Below are positions 52,301 through 60,882 of a stretch of 64,000 bases of DNA, in pieces. A model generated the notes under the pieces. That model was not told where the DNA came from and did not search any database. It saw only the letters and a list, made by a program, of their open reading frames with translations. Every line of letters starts with the position of its first letter. The first letter of the stretch is position 1. The translations under genes and the position numbers were made by a program. The DNA is from Spisula solida. Lineage: Eukaryota; Mollusca; Bivalvia; Venerida; Mactridae. Location: contig OX365944.1 of assembly GCA_947247005.1 (NCBI GenBank), positions 5,716,501 to 5,780,500 of the forward strand, read 5' to 3'.

Positions 52301-55300
52301 TGTCTTATCTTCATATATTCCCTGATATTACTTTCTATCCGACGGAAGCGCCATTGTTCTTTCCGTAAATTCAGACTCATTTATCAATTTCAAAGAACAT
52401 TGAAAGGATAATGAAACGTAGCGTATTAATAATCATCCGTCAACATGTTTAAATCAACCAATGCTATAACTGTATATTATAATAGAGAAGATGCTGCGCT
52501 GATAACAAACAGTAACAAAATCATTTTTGTGGGCATTTTATTTCGTGGAATTTGATTCAAAGTAATTTCGCTGGGACGTACATTCACGGATTTCAATTTC
52601 GTAAGATGAAACCTCTTATAGCATATTGCGATTCGATTTATCGTGATGATCTGATTGCTTGCACACGATTTGAAAACAACGACAATTATCCCCCACGAAA
52701 ATAAATCACTTGACTATAATAATTATGTAATTATTGTAAAATAATATTGGATGCAATGCAAGGAAGATATCTGCAGTTGTCTTGCAGTATCTTTGAGGTG
52801 CTGCCAAGGTACCCATCAACGACTAAACCCCAACAACAAATGCTAAAAATAGAATAGCAATATCGGGACCTTCCATCACCAAAATAACTGAAAAAGTCAC
52901 TACATATCCCTTTCTGGTAAAATGACTCAAATTATATAAACCAAATACTAGTATTACATCGATATTCTGAGCACAAACCCACACGAACGAAAGAACATAC
53001 ACAATAATGCATTTTACCGTAGTAACAAAACAGAAATAATTTTACAGTCAACTAAGAGGCAACCAATGAAAACATCGCATTTTCAGATAATGCTAAAGCC
53101 TACGTCCCACTGAGCATTTTTTGCCTGGGTAATGTACTCCCGATTGAAATTAAGGAGCTATAAGAACATCGGGAACAGGTTCCTCGTGTTCTAGGGGAGG
53201 CTTCGGAGAAGTCATGAGACAGTTTGTGATTTCGGAAGGAATTGTGATGAATCGGGGGTATTGGAAGAAATCGGGTGAACATCGCCGTTGTGGAATTCCT
53301 CAGTGGGACCTAGGCTTTAACATGAACATTCTCTTATATTCAACGCATTTGTAGTTATTTGGTTAATTTAAAACCTAACATGAAAACATGACGCAAATAA
53401 CATACAGCACGTATACAAACTAACATAATACACAAACACTCAGAAATATATCATTTATAAACTACTTGTCCAAGAAATCCAATGCTATTATTTAAAATCT
53501 TATTTAGACGTCTACAGTTTCAGTGCCACTCATTATTCACCTAAATTAGTCAGATACTGCTAGTTTAAGAAAGAACAAGTTGAGAGATGAAAGAAAAGTC
53601 TTACGAAAGTACATTTGTACTTAGATGCCACATATATCGAGTTCATTGGTAAAAGGACTGACAAATTGCGAGTGTCTGCATGGAATAGATAGTTTCGCCG
53701 TAATAACTTCAGTAGTCAGTTAATTTGTCCAGAGTATGCCTTTATAAAGATGAACTCTATAAGACTGAAGTCTTACGTTCTAACCCTTGTAATAATTGTT
53801 ATGTATATGTTATTGTTTATAATATGTTGTAAATAATGGGAATAAATGTGTTTAAACTAAAATATGCAAAGCATATAATTCCATCCATTTAAATGCAGCA
53901 GGGGTTGACAATGTAGACTTTGGTCACGTTCTCGGTTCAAATCTAAACGACCTAATCACGTGACGGATTTGGCCATTTCGCCACCTTACTACTGTTCGAA
54001 ATACTGAAGACTGATCGAAATGCGGGTAGGCCTACTTCGAGTGTAAAGGTCCCACTGAGCCTTTTTGAATTGGGGATGTACTCCGTTGGAAATTAATGAG
54101 CTATCAGGACATTGAGAACAGGTTCCGCGTGGTCTAGAGGAAGATTCAGGGGAAGTATTGAGACAGTTTGTGATACCAGAAGGAATTGTGATGAATCGAG
54201 TGGCATTGGGGAAAATCAGGAGAACATCGTCAATGTGGAAATCCTCAGTGGGACCTAGGCTTAATCCGGCGATTATCTACAGGCGTTTCGTTTGATTCCT
54301 GATTGGACTATAGCGAAACAATAGTCAGCGTAATGCTAGTATAGTTATGTATATGTCATGTTCTTACTAATACCTGGGTCACACATCTCATACGATGATC
54401 GGGCAGCGTACGTTGGTCTTATCGGGCGGAAGACGGGACGAAATTGGTCGGTCATAGGGGCGATGACCGGAGCAATGCTAAATCTCTTTCGAAATATGCA
54501 TTACTACTCATTGATCGGCGTCCGCCCGATGCATAGATATCTTGTACACATCGGATACAAGGAAATCGTCATGAGTCCGGGCTATGTGTAACCCAGGTAT
54601 AGGCACCAAGTTTCCGTCATGCTAGGAAATCGTCCGGAGTGCGGGTAATGTGTGACCCAGGTATAGGCACCAAGTTTCCGTCATGCTTGCATACCATAAC
54701 TGCATAATTATTGATATATTTATCAATGCAAATAAACGAACGAAGACAAAACAACAGAATAATTAAACAGATAATCAAAGAATACAGAAGCACTTCAAAC
54801 AACATACAATGACTATAAGAAAAGTTGATACATATTTTGTATAGTCAAATGTACGGAATGCTCGAAGTACAAAAAGGTGCGACTATTTCATAACAAAATA
54901 GTATACAGTATACAAACAGAAGTCATTGTATTATACCTGAATAATCCGTAAGAAAAGAAACCTCTGTAAAACAATGTGTAGGGACAATAAACAGTGACAT
55001 GTAAGTACGTGACTTGATTAAACTATAGATCGAAAACGAGCCGTGACTGCGCTTTTAGCTAAAATAGACTTTTTATATATAGTGTATACCCAAAGGTTAC
55101 GACTCAGAGGTCAGATTTTATTTACTAGTATACTAAGCCGGTGCTCCATGACTTCAACTAAAACAATCCGCATCCGTACTCCGTATGTGCAAAATTAGAA
55201 CAGTTGCTTTCACAGTGTACGTTAAATATGGAAAAGGGACAATAGAAAAATTTGTGCAAACGCAGTCCGGATGCGGGACGCACTTGCCGAACACGCACGT

Positions 55301-55864
55301 TGAGTCATAGAATACCGACGGCTTTAGTATGCCAAACATATCCAGTCAGTATTATTCAATATTCCCTCTAACACCCATCAGGCTGTCAACGGATGTAACA
55401 TATATAGCAAATTCGATTCACCGCTTCTCATAAGACCTTACGTAACGACGCTTACATTGAGTCGATTCTCTGACACTTTCCAACGAAAAGTTGAAAAGAT
55501 GAATTGAAGAATGAGCGTATGGATATATAAAGTTTAAATGTACTCCACTACTGTCAGACTATGCATCAATATGTGTCGTCGTGTCGAATTATCAAATGGC
55601 TTATAGTAAGCGGGACTGGTATTATCACTCGTAACACCTCTGTCATTTCTACATTATTTATTGGATGATGTGTATTCGCAGTAGAAATAAATGCCGTACG
55701 GACCGTACCGATTAGGGGTATTACGTTCTTGTTAGCTGCGAAAGGGTTAATTTTCCGTATTTTCATGTAGATGTCGACACAATAGACACTTACCCTTCTC
55801 TCATGTAGTTTTCACTGTTGTCGAAGTCATCAGTAGCTAGATCATACACTTGATTGAACATACC
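34196..55864 (-). CDS. Copy B: PDE11/PDE5-type dual-GAF cyclic nucleotide phosphodiesterase, 3' fourteen exons
   Basis: Spliced minus-strand gene, joined from 55864-55794, 50661-50598, 50117-50070, 49633-49490, 46347-46204, 45371-45225, 42005-41898, 40819-40710, 39431-39344, 38821-38721, 37901-37760, 36025-35951, 35462-35379 and 34339-34196. The sum is 1470 nt, all GT-AG with matching phases, giving 489 residues and a TGA stop. Residues 1-157 are most of GAF-B, including an N-K-x5-F-x3-D-E signature at 93-105. Residues about 158-205 are the linker and start of the catalytic fold, and 206-470 the HD-type catalytic domain with HNWRH, HDLDHRG, EHHHF, the metal Asp in TASD and the selectivity Gln in EMQV. 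Family members are cytosolic enzymes hydrolysing cAMP and/or cGMP to 5'-nucleotides. Segments such as [25 protein letters not shown] and VASTG recall PDE11; GNEILSGLS and the C-terminus recall PDE5. The N-terminus and GAF-A are not found in the window. I am sure of the family, less of PDE11 versus PDE5. Confidence 0.93.
34383..34605 (+). mobile_element. Short TIR element (MITE), copy 2 of 6
   Basis: The copy B equivalent of the element at 1-223, with the complete left terminus AGCCTAGG and right terminus CCTAGGCT. Sharing between units shows it was inserted before duplication. Confidence 0.85.
35379..35462 (-). CDS. Copy B exon: [16 protein letters not shown] with selectivity Gln
   Basis: 84 nt, phase 0 to 0, 28 residues ending ICMPVYK. 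The Gln codon at 35418-35420 in EMQV is the invariant purine-clamp glutamine, and the following F-I-D-A-I-C helix is typical of PDE5/11. Acceptor CCTGCAG, donor GTAAGT. Identical in copy A. Confidence 0.95.
35951..36025 (-). CDS. Copy B exon: catalytic domain [14 protein letters not shown]
   Basis: 75 nt, phase 0 to 0, 25 residues. The E-F-F-E-Q-G-D core is a hallmark of PDE5/6/11 enzymes and borders the substrate pocket. Acceptor TTTTCAG, donor GTAAGT. Identical in copy A. Confidence 0.95.
36656..36936. repeat. Minisatellite, about 37-bp unit, copy B
   Basis: Same array as 2322-2601 with the same number of units. Confidence 0.85.
37760..37901 (-). CDS. Copy B exon: metal Asp (SMLMTASD) and ITKPW
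   Basis: 142 nt; the first base completes a Lys codon and 47 codons follow. It contains R-G-D-F-F, then RSMLMTASD, where the Asp codon at 37799-37801 is the fourth metal ligand of class I PDEs, followed by [12 protein letters not shown]. Acceptor TTTCAG, donor GTAAGT. Copy A has Cys instead of Gly before DFF. Confidence 0.96.
38365..38692. repeat. Minisatellite, about 66-bp unit, copy B
   Basis: Counterpart of 3999-4326, also five units. Confidence 0.82.
38721..38821 (-). CDS. Copy B exon: catalytic domain GNEILSGLS...DLALYF
   Basis: 101 nt starting in phase 0. Residues [13 protein letters not shown] and [11 protein letters not shown] match the PDE5/11 catalytic fold directly after the EHHH helix. 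Acceptor GTTTCAG, donor GTAAGT. Identical to copy A. Confidence 0.95.
39344..39431 (-). CDS. Copy B exon: [16 protein letters not shown] (missing in copy A)
   Basis: 88 nt; the first base completes the Lys codon of the HDLDH exon and it ends in phase 0. The Y-S-T-S-T-x-E-H-H-H-F segment is the conserved helix after the HD motif in class I PDEs. Acceptor TTTTTAG, donor GTAAGG. The copy A deletion breakpoint falls about 70 bases beyond its donor. Confidence 0.96.
40710..40819 (-). CDS. Copy B exon: [10 protein letters not shown] metal-binding motif (missing in copy A)
   Basis: 110 nt starting in phase 0 and ending with two extra bases. It encodes 36 residues containing [17 protein letters not shown]. 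The HDLDH at 40739-40753 supplies a metal-binding His and Asp of the PDE active site. Acceptor TTTACAG, donor GTAATA. Deleted from copy A. Confidence 0.97.
41898..42005 (-). CDS. Copy B exon: catalytic HNWRH motif (missing in copy A)
   Basis: 108 nt, phase 0 to 0, 36 residues beginning [14 protein letters not shown]. The HNWRH box lies at 41937-41951: its first His is the general acid of class I PDEs and the second a metal ligand. Acceptor TTTCAG, donor GTAGGT. No counterpart exists in copy A, where the whole region is deleted. Confidence 0.96.
42006..45224. other. Copy B intron before the HNWRH exon
   Basis: 3.2-kb intron. From 42811 onward it matches copy A; the first 800 bases are B-only because of the copy A deletion. 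It holds the 190-bp repeat array and no coding signal. Confidence 0.6.
44333..44790. repeat. Tandem repeat, about 190-bp unit, copy B
   Basis: Counterpart of 6411-6870 with the same unit number. Confidence 0.75.
45225..45371 (-). CDS. Copy B exon: linker into catalytic domain ([18 protein letters not shown])
   Basis: 147 nt, phase 0 to 0, 49 residues. It contains a D-x-D-D-D-D acidic stretch and then the first catalytic helices (R-M-F-x-D-L...F-x-I-x-Y-E), as in PDE11/PDE5 just upstream of LCRWLL. Acceptor TTTCCAG, donor GTAAGC. Two synonymous differences from copy A. Confidence 0.94.
46204..46347 (-). CDS. Copy B exon: end of GAF-B and connecting helix
   Basis: 144 nt, phase 0 to 0, 48 residues starting [17 protein letters not shown], the closing helix of GAF-B in PDE5/6/11. 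It continues into the long linker helix ([11 protein letters not shown]) that couples the GAF domains to the catalytic domain. Acceptor CTCACAG, donor GTATGT. Identical in copy A. Confidence 0.95.
46675..47920. repeat. Tandem repeat, about 190-bp unit, with GCCGAC tail, copy B (expanded)
   Basis: Same array as 8765-9427 but with about three additional units, roughly 584 bp longer, ending in the same GCCGACGCC tract and foldback. Confidence 0.8.
48130..48990. mobile_element. DNA-transposon relic, copy B
   Basis: Counterpart of 9640-10520. A deletion of about 20 bases in the small plus-strand frame (after GTGGAAGCAG) brings in an early TAA, consistent with lack of function. Confidence 0.5.
48636..48884 (-). 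pseudogene. THAP-like zinc-finger relic, copy B
   Basis: Same 82-codon frame as 10166-10414 with a few substitutions (VVRGQGI for VVHGQGM), the same missing zinc-ligand His, and no visible start context or downstream transposase. Confidence 0.5.
49163..49236. repeat. Short tandem repeat GTTAATGCTATTGTT, copy B
   Basis: Counterpart of 10697-10790 with one unit fewer, consistent with slippage. Confidence 0.75.
49279..49465. mobile_element. TGTAAA-terminal MITE, copy B, right end lost
   Basis: Counterpart of 10825-11018, but the last about 20 bases, including the right terminal repeat, are deleted, joining directly to the sequence before the exon donor. Confidence 0.55.
49490..49633 (-). CDS. 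Copy B exon: GAF-B with NKFDE-type motif
   Basis: 144 nt, phase 0 to 0, 48 residues. It reads A-D-Q-x-T-G-F, then SILCMPIKN, then a strand ending in N-K. The N-K-x5-F-x3-D-E arrangement matches the NKxnFx3DE signature of cyclic-nucleotide-binding GAF domains. Acceptor TTTTAG, donor GTAAGA. Identical to copy A by eye. Confidence 0.95.
50070..50117 (-). CDS. Copy B exon: [20 protein letters not shown]
   Basis: A 48-nt microexon, phase 0 to 0, encoding 16 residues. The P-L-N-I-P-D-x-Y-x-D-x-R-F pattern is diagnostic of PDE GAF domains. Flanked by TTTCAG and GTAAGT. Identical in copy A. Confidence 0.93.
50598..50661 (-). CDS. Copy B exon: GAF-B core, [10 protein letters not shown]
   Basis: 64 nt; its first base completes the Gly codon left open by the previous exon. 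The [10 protein letters not shown] stretch is the conserved GAF turn seen before the ligand-binding helix. Donor GTAACT, acceptor TTTTAAG. One base differs from copy A (Ile in B, Leu in A before GISG). Confidence 0.9.
53097..53316 (+). mobile_element. Short TIR element (MITE), copy 5 of 6
   Basis: Copy B equivalent of 15073-15293, in the same long intron. Confidence 0.85.
54046..54261 (+). mobile_element. Short TIR element (MITE), copy 6 of 6, only in copy B
   Basis: Same family with a GGTCCCACTGAG left end and CTCAGTGGGACCTAGGCT right end. It sits inside a roughly 665-bp segment (53868-54533) with no counterpart in copy A. Confidence 0.82.
54545..54690. repeat. Minisatellite, about 64-bp unit, contracted, copy B
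   Basis: Same unit and same flanks as 15845-16497, but a single full unit plus partial units. Confidence 0.9.
55794..55864 (-). CDS. Copy B exon: GAF-B, N-terminal part (GMFNQVYDL)
   Basis: 71 nt encoding 23 codons plus two bases, starting in phase 0 after a TTTTCAG acceptor and ending before GTAAGTG. The residues resemble the beta strand and acidic loop of a PDE GAF-B domain. It is the most 5' exon I can recognise in copy B. It is identical to the copy A exon, which supports it as coding even though it is short. Confidence 0.8.
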
Positions 55865-57096
55865 CTGAAAACATTCATAATAAAATGCATAAAAACATAA
55901 GTAAAACATATTTATATGCCAAGCCCCTTTTCCTGACTAAAGATATCCTTACTTTTACTGCTACTAATGTAGCATTATTTTCATTTACTTAATTTGAAGA
56001 GTTATCTACAGTTTCGAAGCAATCACCCAAATCTGTACAATTTGCAATAAAGCATCATAACTTTAAGTTTTTAAAATACGGAATGTTTTATTCATTTAGT
56101 AAAATATACCAAAATCTAATGAATTTAATTTTTTCTAAATCATTGTGTAGCAAAAATATTAAATGAACGATATCATGAGCATGGAATGCTGATTTCGAAA
56201 TTAAGAATTATTACTTTTTATATCAAATTCTGCATTTTCATGCGTTTCCTGGCAACCAAGTAATAATCACTAAACTGTAATTAATAACATCTACTTAATA
56301 TGACAACGTTTTATGAAAATGAACATTAATTACAATCTCATCGTATGCTTTCATAGCCGATTTATTTCCTGCGTGCAAATCTACATAATAAGATTTTATA
56401 TTTTGTTTTCCGAATATAACTTTATTAAATGTCGAAATCGATGGATGTTCCATTGCCTTGATCAGCACTAAACATAACATAACCTTCATGAAGGTAATAA
56501 TCAAAATTTATTATGTACGAGTAAATTAATTTCGCAGAACATTGTAGTCTATGATGAACAGCCACAACAACATATATCAAAGTAGTTTATAACTTCGAAC
56601 ATCATGGTGTTATTGCGAAACCTAACCACATTAATATTATTATTTCTACCGTGCGTAGGCGCTGTAGCGCTGTATATAGTCCACGCCGAACATAACTCGC
56701 GCTGAATAGAGCTAACTAGTGCTATATACAGCCTACACCGTATACAGGTCCACAAAAGCTGTATACATCAAGATATTACATATTGCTCATTTTTAGGAAT
56801 AAAGAACCAACAATGTCATTTTGGAACAATTATCTTATCACAATCGACGTCAACATTATCATCATCGTCGTCATCAACATTGGTTAGTCGTCGTCGTTAA
56901 CACCTTCTACTGCTACATATCAGCTACTTGTACTCCTGCTACTACTAATGCTACGATGACTACTATGATGATTATGATGAATGCAAATTATATTAATATA
57001 TTGAGCTAAGCATAACCACAAGTATGTTTGAAATAAATAAACACTGTTCACTAACAATGTGGGCTATATTCGGTGTTAGCTGTTTACGGCGCGGTA

Positions 57097-57294
57097 AGGT
57101 ACACCAACGCTGGGAATGTACACCAAGGTACACCAACGCTGGGAAGGTACACCAATGCTGGGAAGGAACACCAACGCTTGCAAGGTACACCAACGCTGGC
57201 AAGGTACACAAACCCTGGTAAGGTACACCAACGCTGGCAAGGTACACCAACGCTGACAAGGTACACCAACGCTGACAAGGTACCCCAACGCTCA
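57097..57294. repeat. Minisatellite, about 19-bp unit, copy B
   Basis: Counterpart of 20099-20280, about one unit longer. Confidence 0.92.
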
Positions 57295-59491
57295 ACTTTC
57301 GATCATACCACCCAACAGTTTAATCCAGTGTAATAAGGGCATTGTTAAGATGGGATACGGAAGATAGGATAAGAAGGACATTGTGGTGTGATTTGTCAGT
57401 GGATCAGAAACTAACCTGAACATATAGACTATATACGAGATTTTAGTGTATCAATTGTAAAGACATTAAGGAGCAATAATCATCTATATTATATCGTACC
57501 AAATGATTTATGTGAATTATATTGCAAAAATGTATTAGAATTATAAGGAGATTTAAGATAATTCCCGGGTAATCTCGTAAGCGTTCTTTGGCCATCGAGT
57601 GTTAACGCGTCTTAATAGCTTGACTCACAAGCGTTCCGACCATGTATTGGACTTGACAAATATTGCTACGACAGTATCTGTAAAGCATGGACTGCTAGAA
57701 ACGAGCATTAGCGCTCTGCAACTGGGTAAAAGGTACATGACCTGGAACAATAGTGTTACAATATGTATGCGTAATTTTATAATGGCAGTATCATATCGTA
57801 TTTGTTTCAAATGACAAAGGTTAGTTTTATTAACTGTAGCACACAACGCCACTTGTCCAATGAATGCTGTTATGTCATAGGGAAAACACAAACAAAATGG
57901 TGAATATTATTTAGACAATGGACGATTATATTGTAAATCACGTGCGCACTCAACACCAATAACAAACGGGAACCAACCAATAAATACAGAAATTGAATTA
58001 CAAATGAGCATAGTGTACTTACTAAGAAACAGAGATGCTTTAATTTAGGACTATGATCGTGTTGTATGTGTCTCAATGATGTTCATGCAAAGCATTGACA
58101 TATCGATGAAGATACAAATAATTAAGAAAGCTGATGTATAAATGGGACGGTGGTCCCTGGCGTATAGTATGAATCCTGATTACATAAAATGACCAATGTT
58201 TACATTAATAGTAATATGCCTACATTAATAACATTAATATAATATATGTGTATCCACATACTGTGTTTTCACCGTGAACTGATGAATAATTGTGTTCATA
58301 TCATTCCTGGGTCGTATATGTATGTACTATACGTTTATTCAGGTCTGCCACTTGTATACAAACATTGCTATATCATAACATTGTATTTTTACAATACCCT
58401 ATTCACTAAGCCAAATACTAATACACATAATATATATAAAATAAGAAATTAATAAGAGAAATTACAATAGTTATGTTCACAATTTTACGTAAAATATGAC
58501 TGACCTGAATAGTCGATTCATACATTGTACACTGAACCGCTACGTCATAGTTACAAAAGACGATAAAGAATAGGTACCAGCATTTACTAGCTTGGTGCTT
58601 AACATTTAAGAAGAATTGCAATGGCTTCTTTTTTCTCATACCCCCATTGAGATGGTTACATGTACCATCCGGAATGAGGTGTCGAGAGTCATTCTAGTTC
58701 AAATAGATTGTAAATCTTTTTAATATCCACCTAATGTAAAATTTTATAAAGAACAGTTGAAAACGTGTTAGGAAATTCCCTGCTTTTCTTATTTTCGTGT
58801 CAATATTCCTGAAGCAGTATAGAAGTCAGTAAAGGCTATGAACACATACAGACAAAACCACTACTCGTTTAGAATTATACTTTTTACTAGTGACTGACTT
58901 AGAATTTCATGAGAAGTTATTCTTGTACTACAGAGTTTTCTCCCTTTCCAGGGGAAGTTACTTTTGCCCATTTAAAATGAAGCTATTTAATACTCTTAAG
59001 ATCGCACGTACTGAAGAACAATACAGGCCAATCGTCGAAAAACAAGTGTTAATAATGTTAAGGTCTATTTTTTAAATAAAACACATCGCTACCATCATCT
59101 AACAAGTATCGGCAGACGACACAACAATAAGATCTAGAACATCGGCGTTTATTAGTCAAATCTAATCACACATTGACAGTTTGATTTCTAGTAAGGATTT
59201 CTCAATTAAATCCATCAAACTGTCGTTATTCTATTTTATACTACTACATTGCGACGACATTCAATTCAAGATCTCCCCTATAAGAGAATACTCTACTATC
59301 TGAGAAGACGAATTATTGTATAAATATGAGCGTTAAAATTGCCCGAGGAAGCGTAAGTGACAAACGGTGACAGAACAGAACAATTTAGCCTCAGCAAATA
59401 TTTCAATATCATTTGACATAAGATGACTTAAAAGTGTCATTCAAGTCATTACTCCAATCGGAAAGGTCTCTAAATTAGTTAACCAAGTGAT

Positions 59492-59756
59492 CCCATAACA
59501 CGTGGTGTGTGGCGTCATTTTCAGCTAGACTGTTTATGCCATACCACGTCGTATATGGCGTCATTTTCAGTTAGACTGTGTTGCCAATACATGAATACCA
59601 TGTGGTATGTGACGTCATTTTCTGCTAGGCAAATTTAATAAACCATGAGGTATGGAACGTCATTGTCTGCGTATTGTCATACCAAGTGGCATGTGGAGTC
59701 ATTTTCAGCTAGACATAGTCGTCATATCACATGGTTTGTGACGTCTTTCAACTGCC
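59492..59756. repeat. About 48-bp degenerate array with CACGTG and TGACGTCA motifs, copy B
   Basis: Counterpart of 22612-22875, with different units retaining the intact CACGTG or TGACGTCA cores. Confidence 0.7.
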
Positions 59757-60880
59757 ACAATAAGCAAATACTCCATCGATTCAGACAGTAAGGATATAAC
59801 TCAAGAGTTGTTTCATTCCTAAAAGAATGACAAAACCAGGTATGAACTAAACAAGCTAAGGCGCAAGTAAATAAGACAATCTGATAAACACTTTCACGAA
59901 GCAATTATCAATTATGTTTTCAATCAAACATGATTCAAGTGAATGACTAGTGAAAGTTTTTTTATCTACCTTGAAACTAAGAATAATCTACTATTTAGAT
60001 GTTTTCATGAAGTTAAGACGTCCTGGTTTGCATGACACATGCATATAACAGCTAAATCTAGCACTAGCAAGAACAACCATTCAAATCAAATAGTCAATAT
60101 CGAGAGATATTTTAATAAAATCAGACAAAATTCATCTCCCCTAAAGACTTGGCGCCATTTAATAGATTGAACGATTTTCATCAAGAAGAAATATGGTTGA
60201 CATGATGTATAGCCAATTACAATCTGTTAGATGTCAGTGCAAGAAATGCACGCACACAGAGCCGCAAATGGAAACACAGTCGAATAAATGATGAACATCG
60301 TTATAACTGATGATACAATATACACAACGTTAATACTTTGATTTGAGGGCATACATTTTGATGTTAGGAAAGCTATCATACGAAGAGCGCCAGACTCACA
60401 TTGCCAATTTCAAATGTCAGCGTATTATTTGTAAAGTTAAATTAGTTATTACTAGTATTGATTTCCAAAGTTGCATGGTTTAATGTAAGTACATACAATT
60501 TACTTTGTCTTAGGTCGAAAACAGAGCAACCTATTTTTTTATTCAATTTCTGTTTGGGGCAATCAATAACGTACTCTAATTCTCTAAATTGGTGCTGCCA
60601 GACAACTAGAGACACAGACATGGTGCCACATAAACTTTTCGGAATTAGAATTTGAATCGGAAAATTCGAAAATTGACATAATCAAGTGCAGTTTTTGTCC
60701 AAGCTGACGTGAATCTACAATGACATCACAGGCCAGATAGGATGGCCAAGCTAGACTACACACAGAGTTTATTTTTATTCATAAACATTTTTAATAAAAT
60801 GAAGACAATACATTCGGCGCCCATTATCCGTTTAAATACGCACATATTGCTAAGACGAAGCTCCTTGGTGTTGTTATACA

Positions 60881-60882
60881 TA
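60881..60882. other. Empty TA target site matching the copy A insertion
   Basis: The copy B sequence TTATACATAAAGCCGTT is continuous here, while copy A has the 1344-bp element inserted with TA duplicated. It is the pre-insertion allele. Confidence 0.88.

Larger units (their letters stand above)
50662..55793. other. Large copy B intron
   Basis: 5.1-kb intron matching 12238-18413. It contains two MITEs and the contracted 64-bp minisatellite. The B-only block 53868-54533 includes MITE copy 6 and an ACCTGGGTCACACATCTCAT stretch. No coding signal is seen. Confidence 0.6.
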
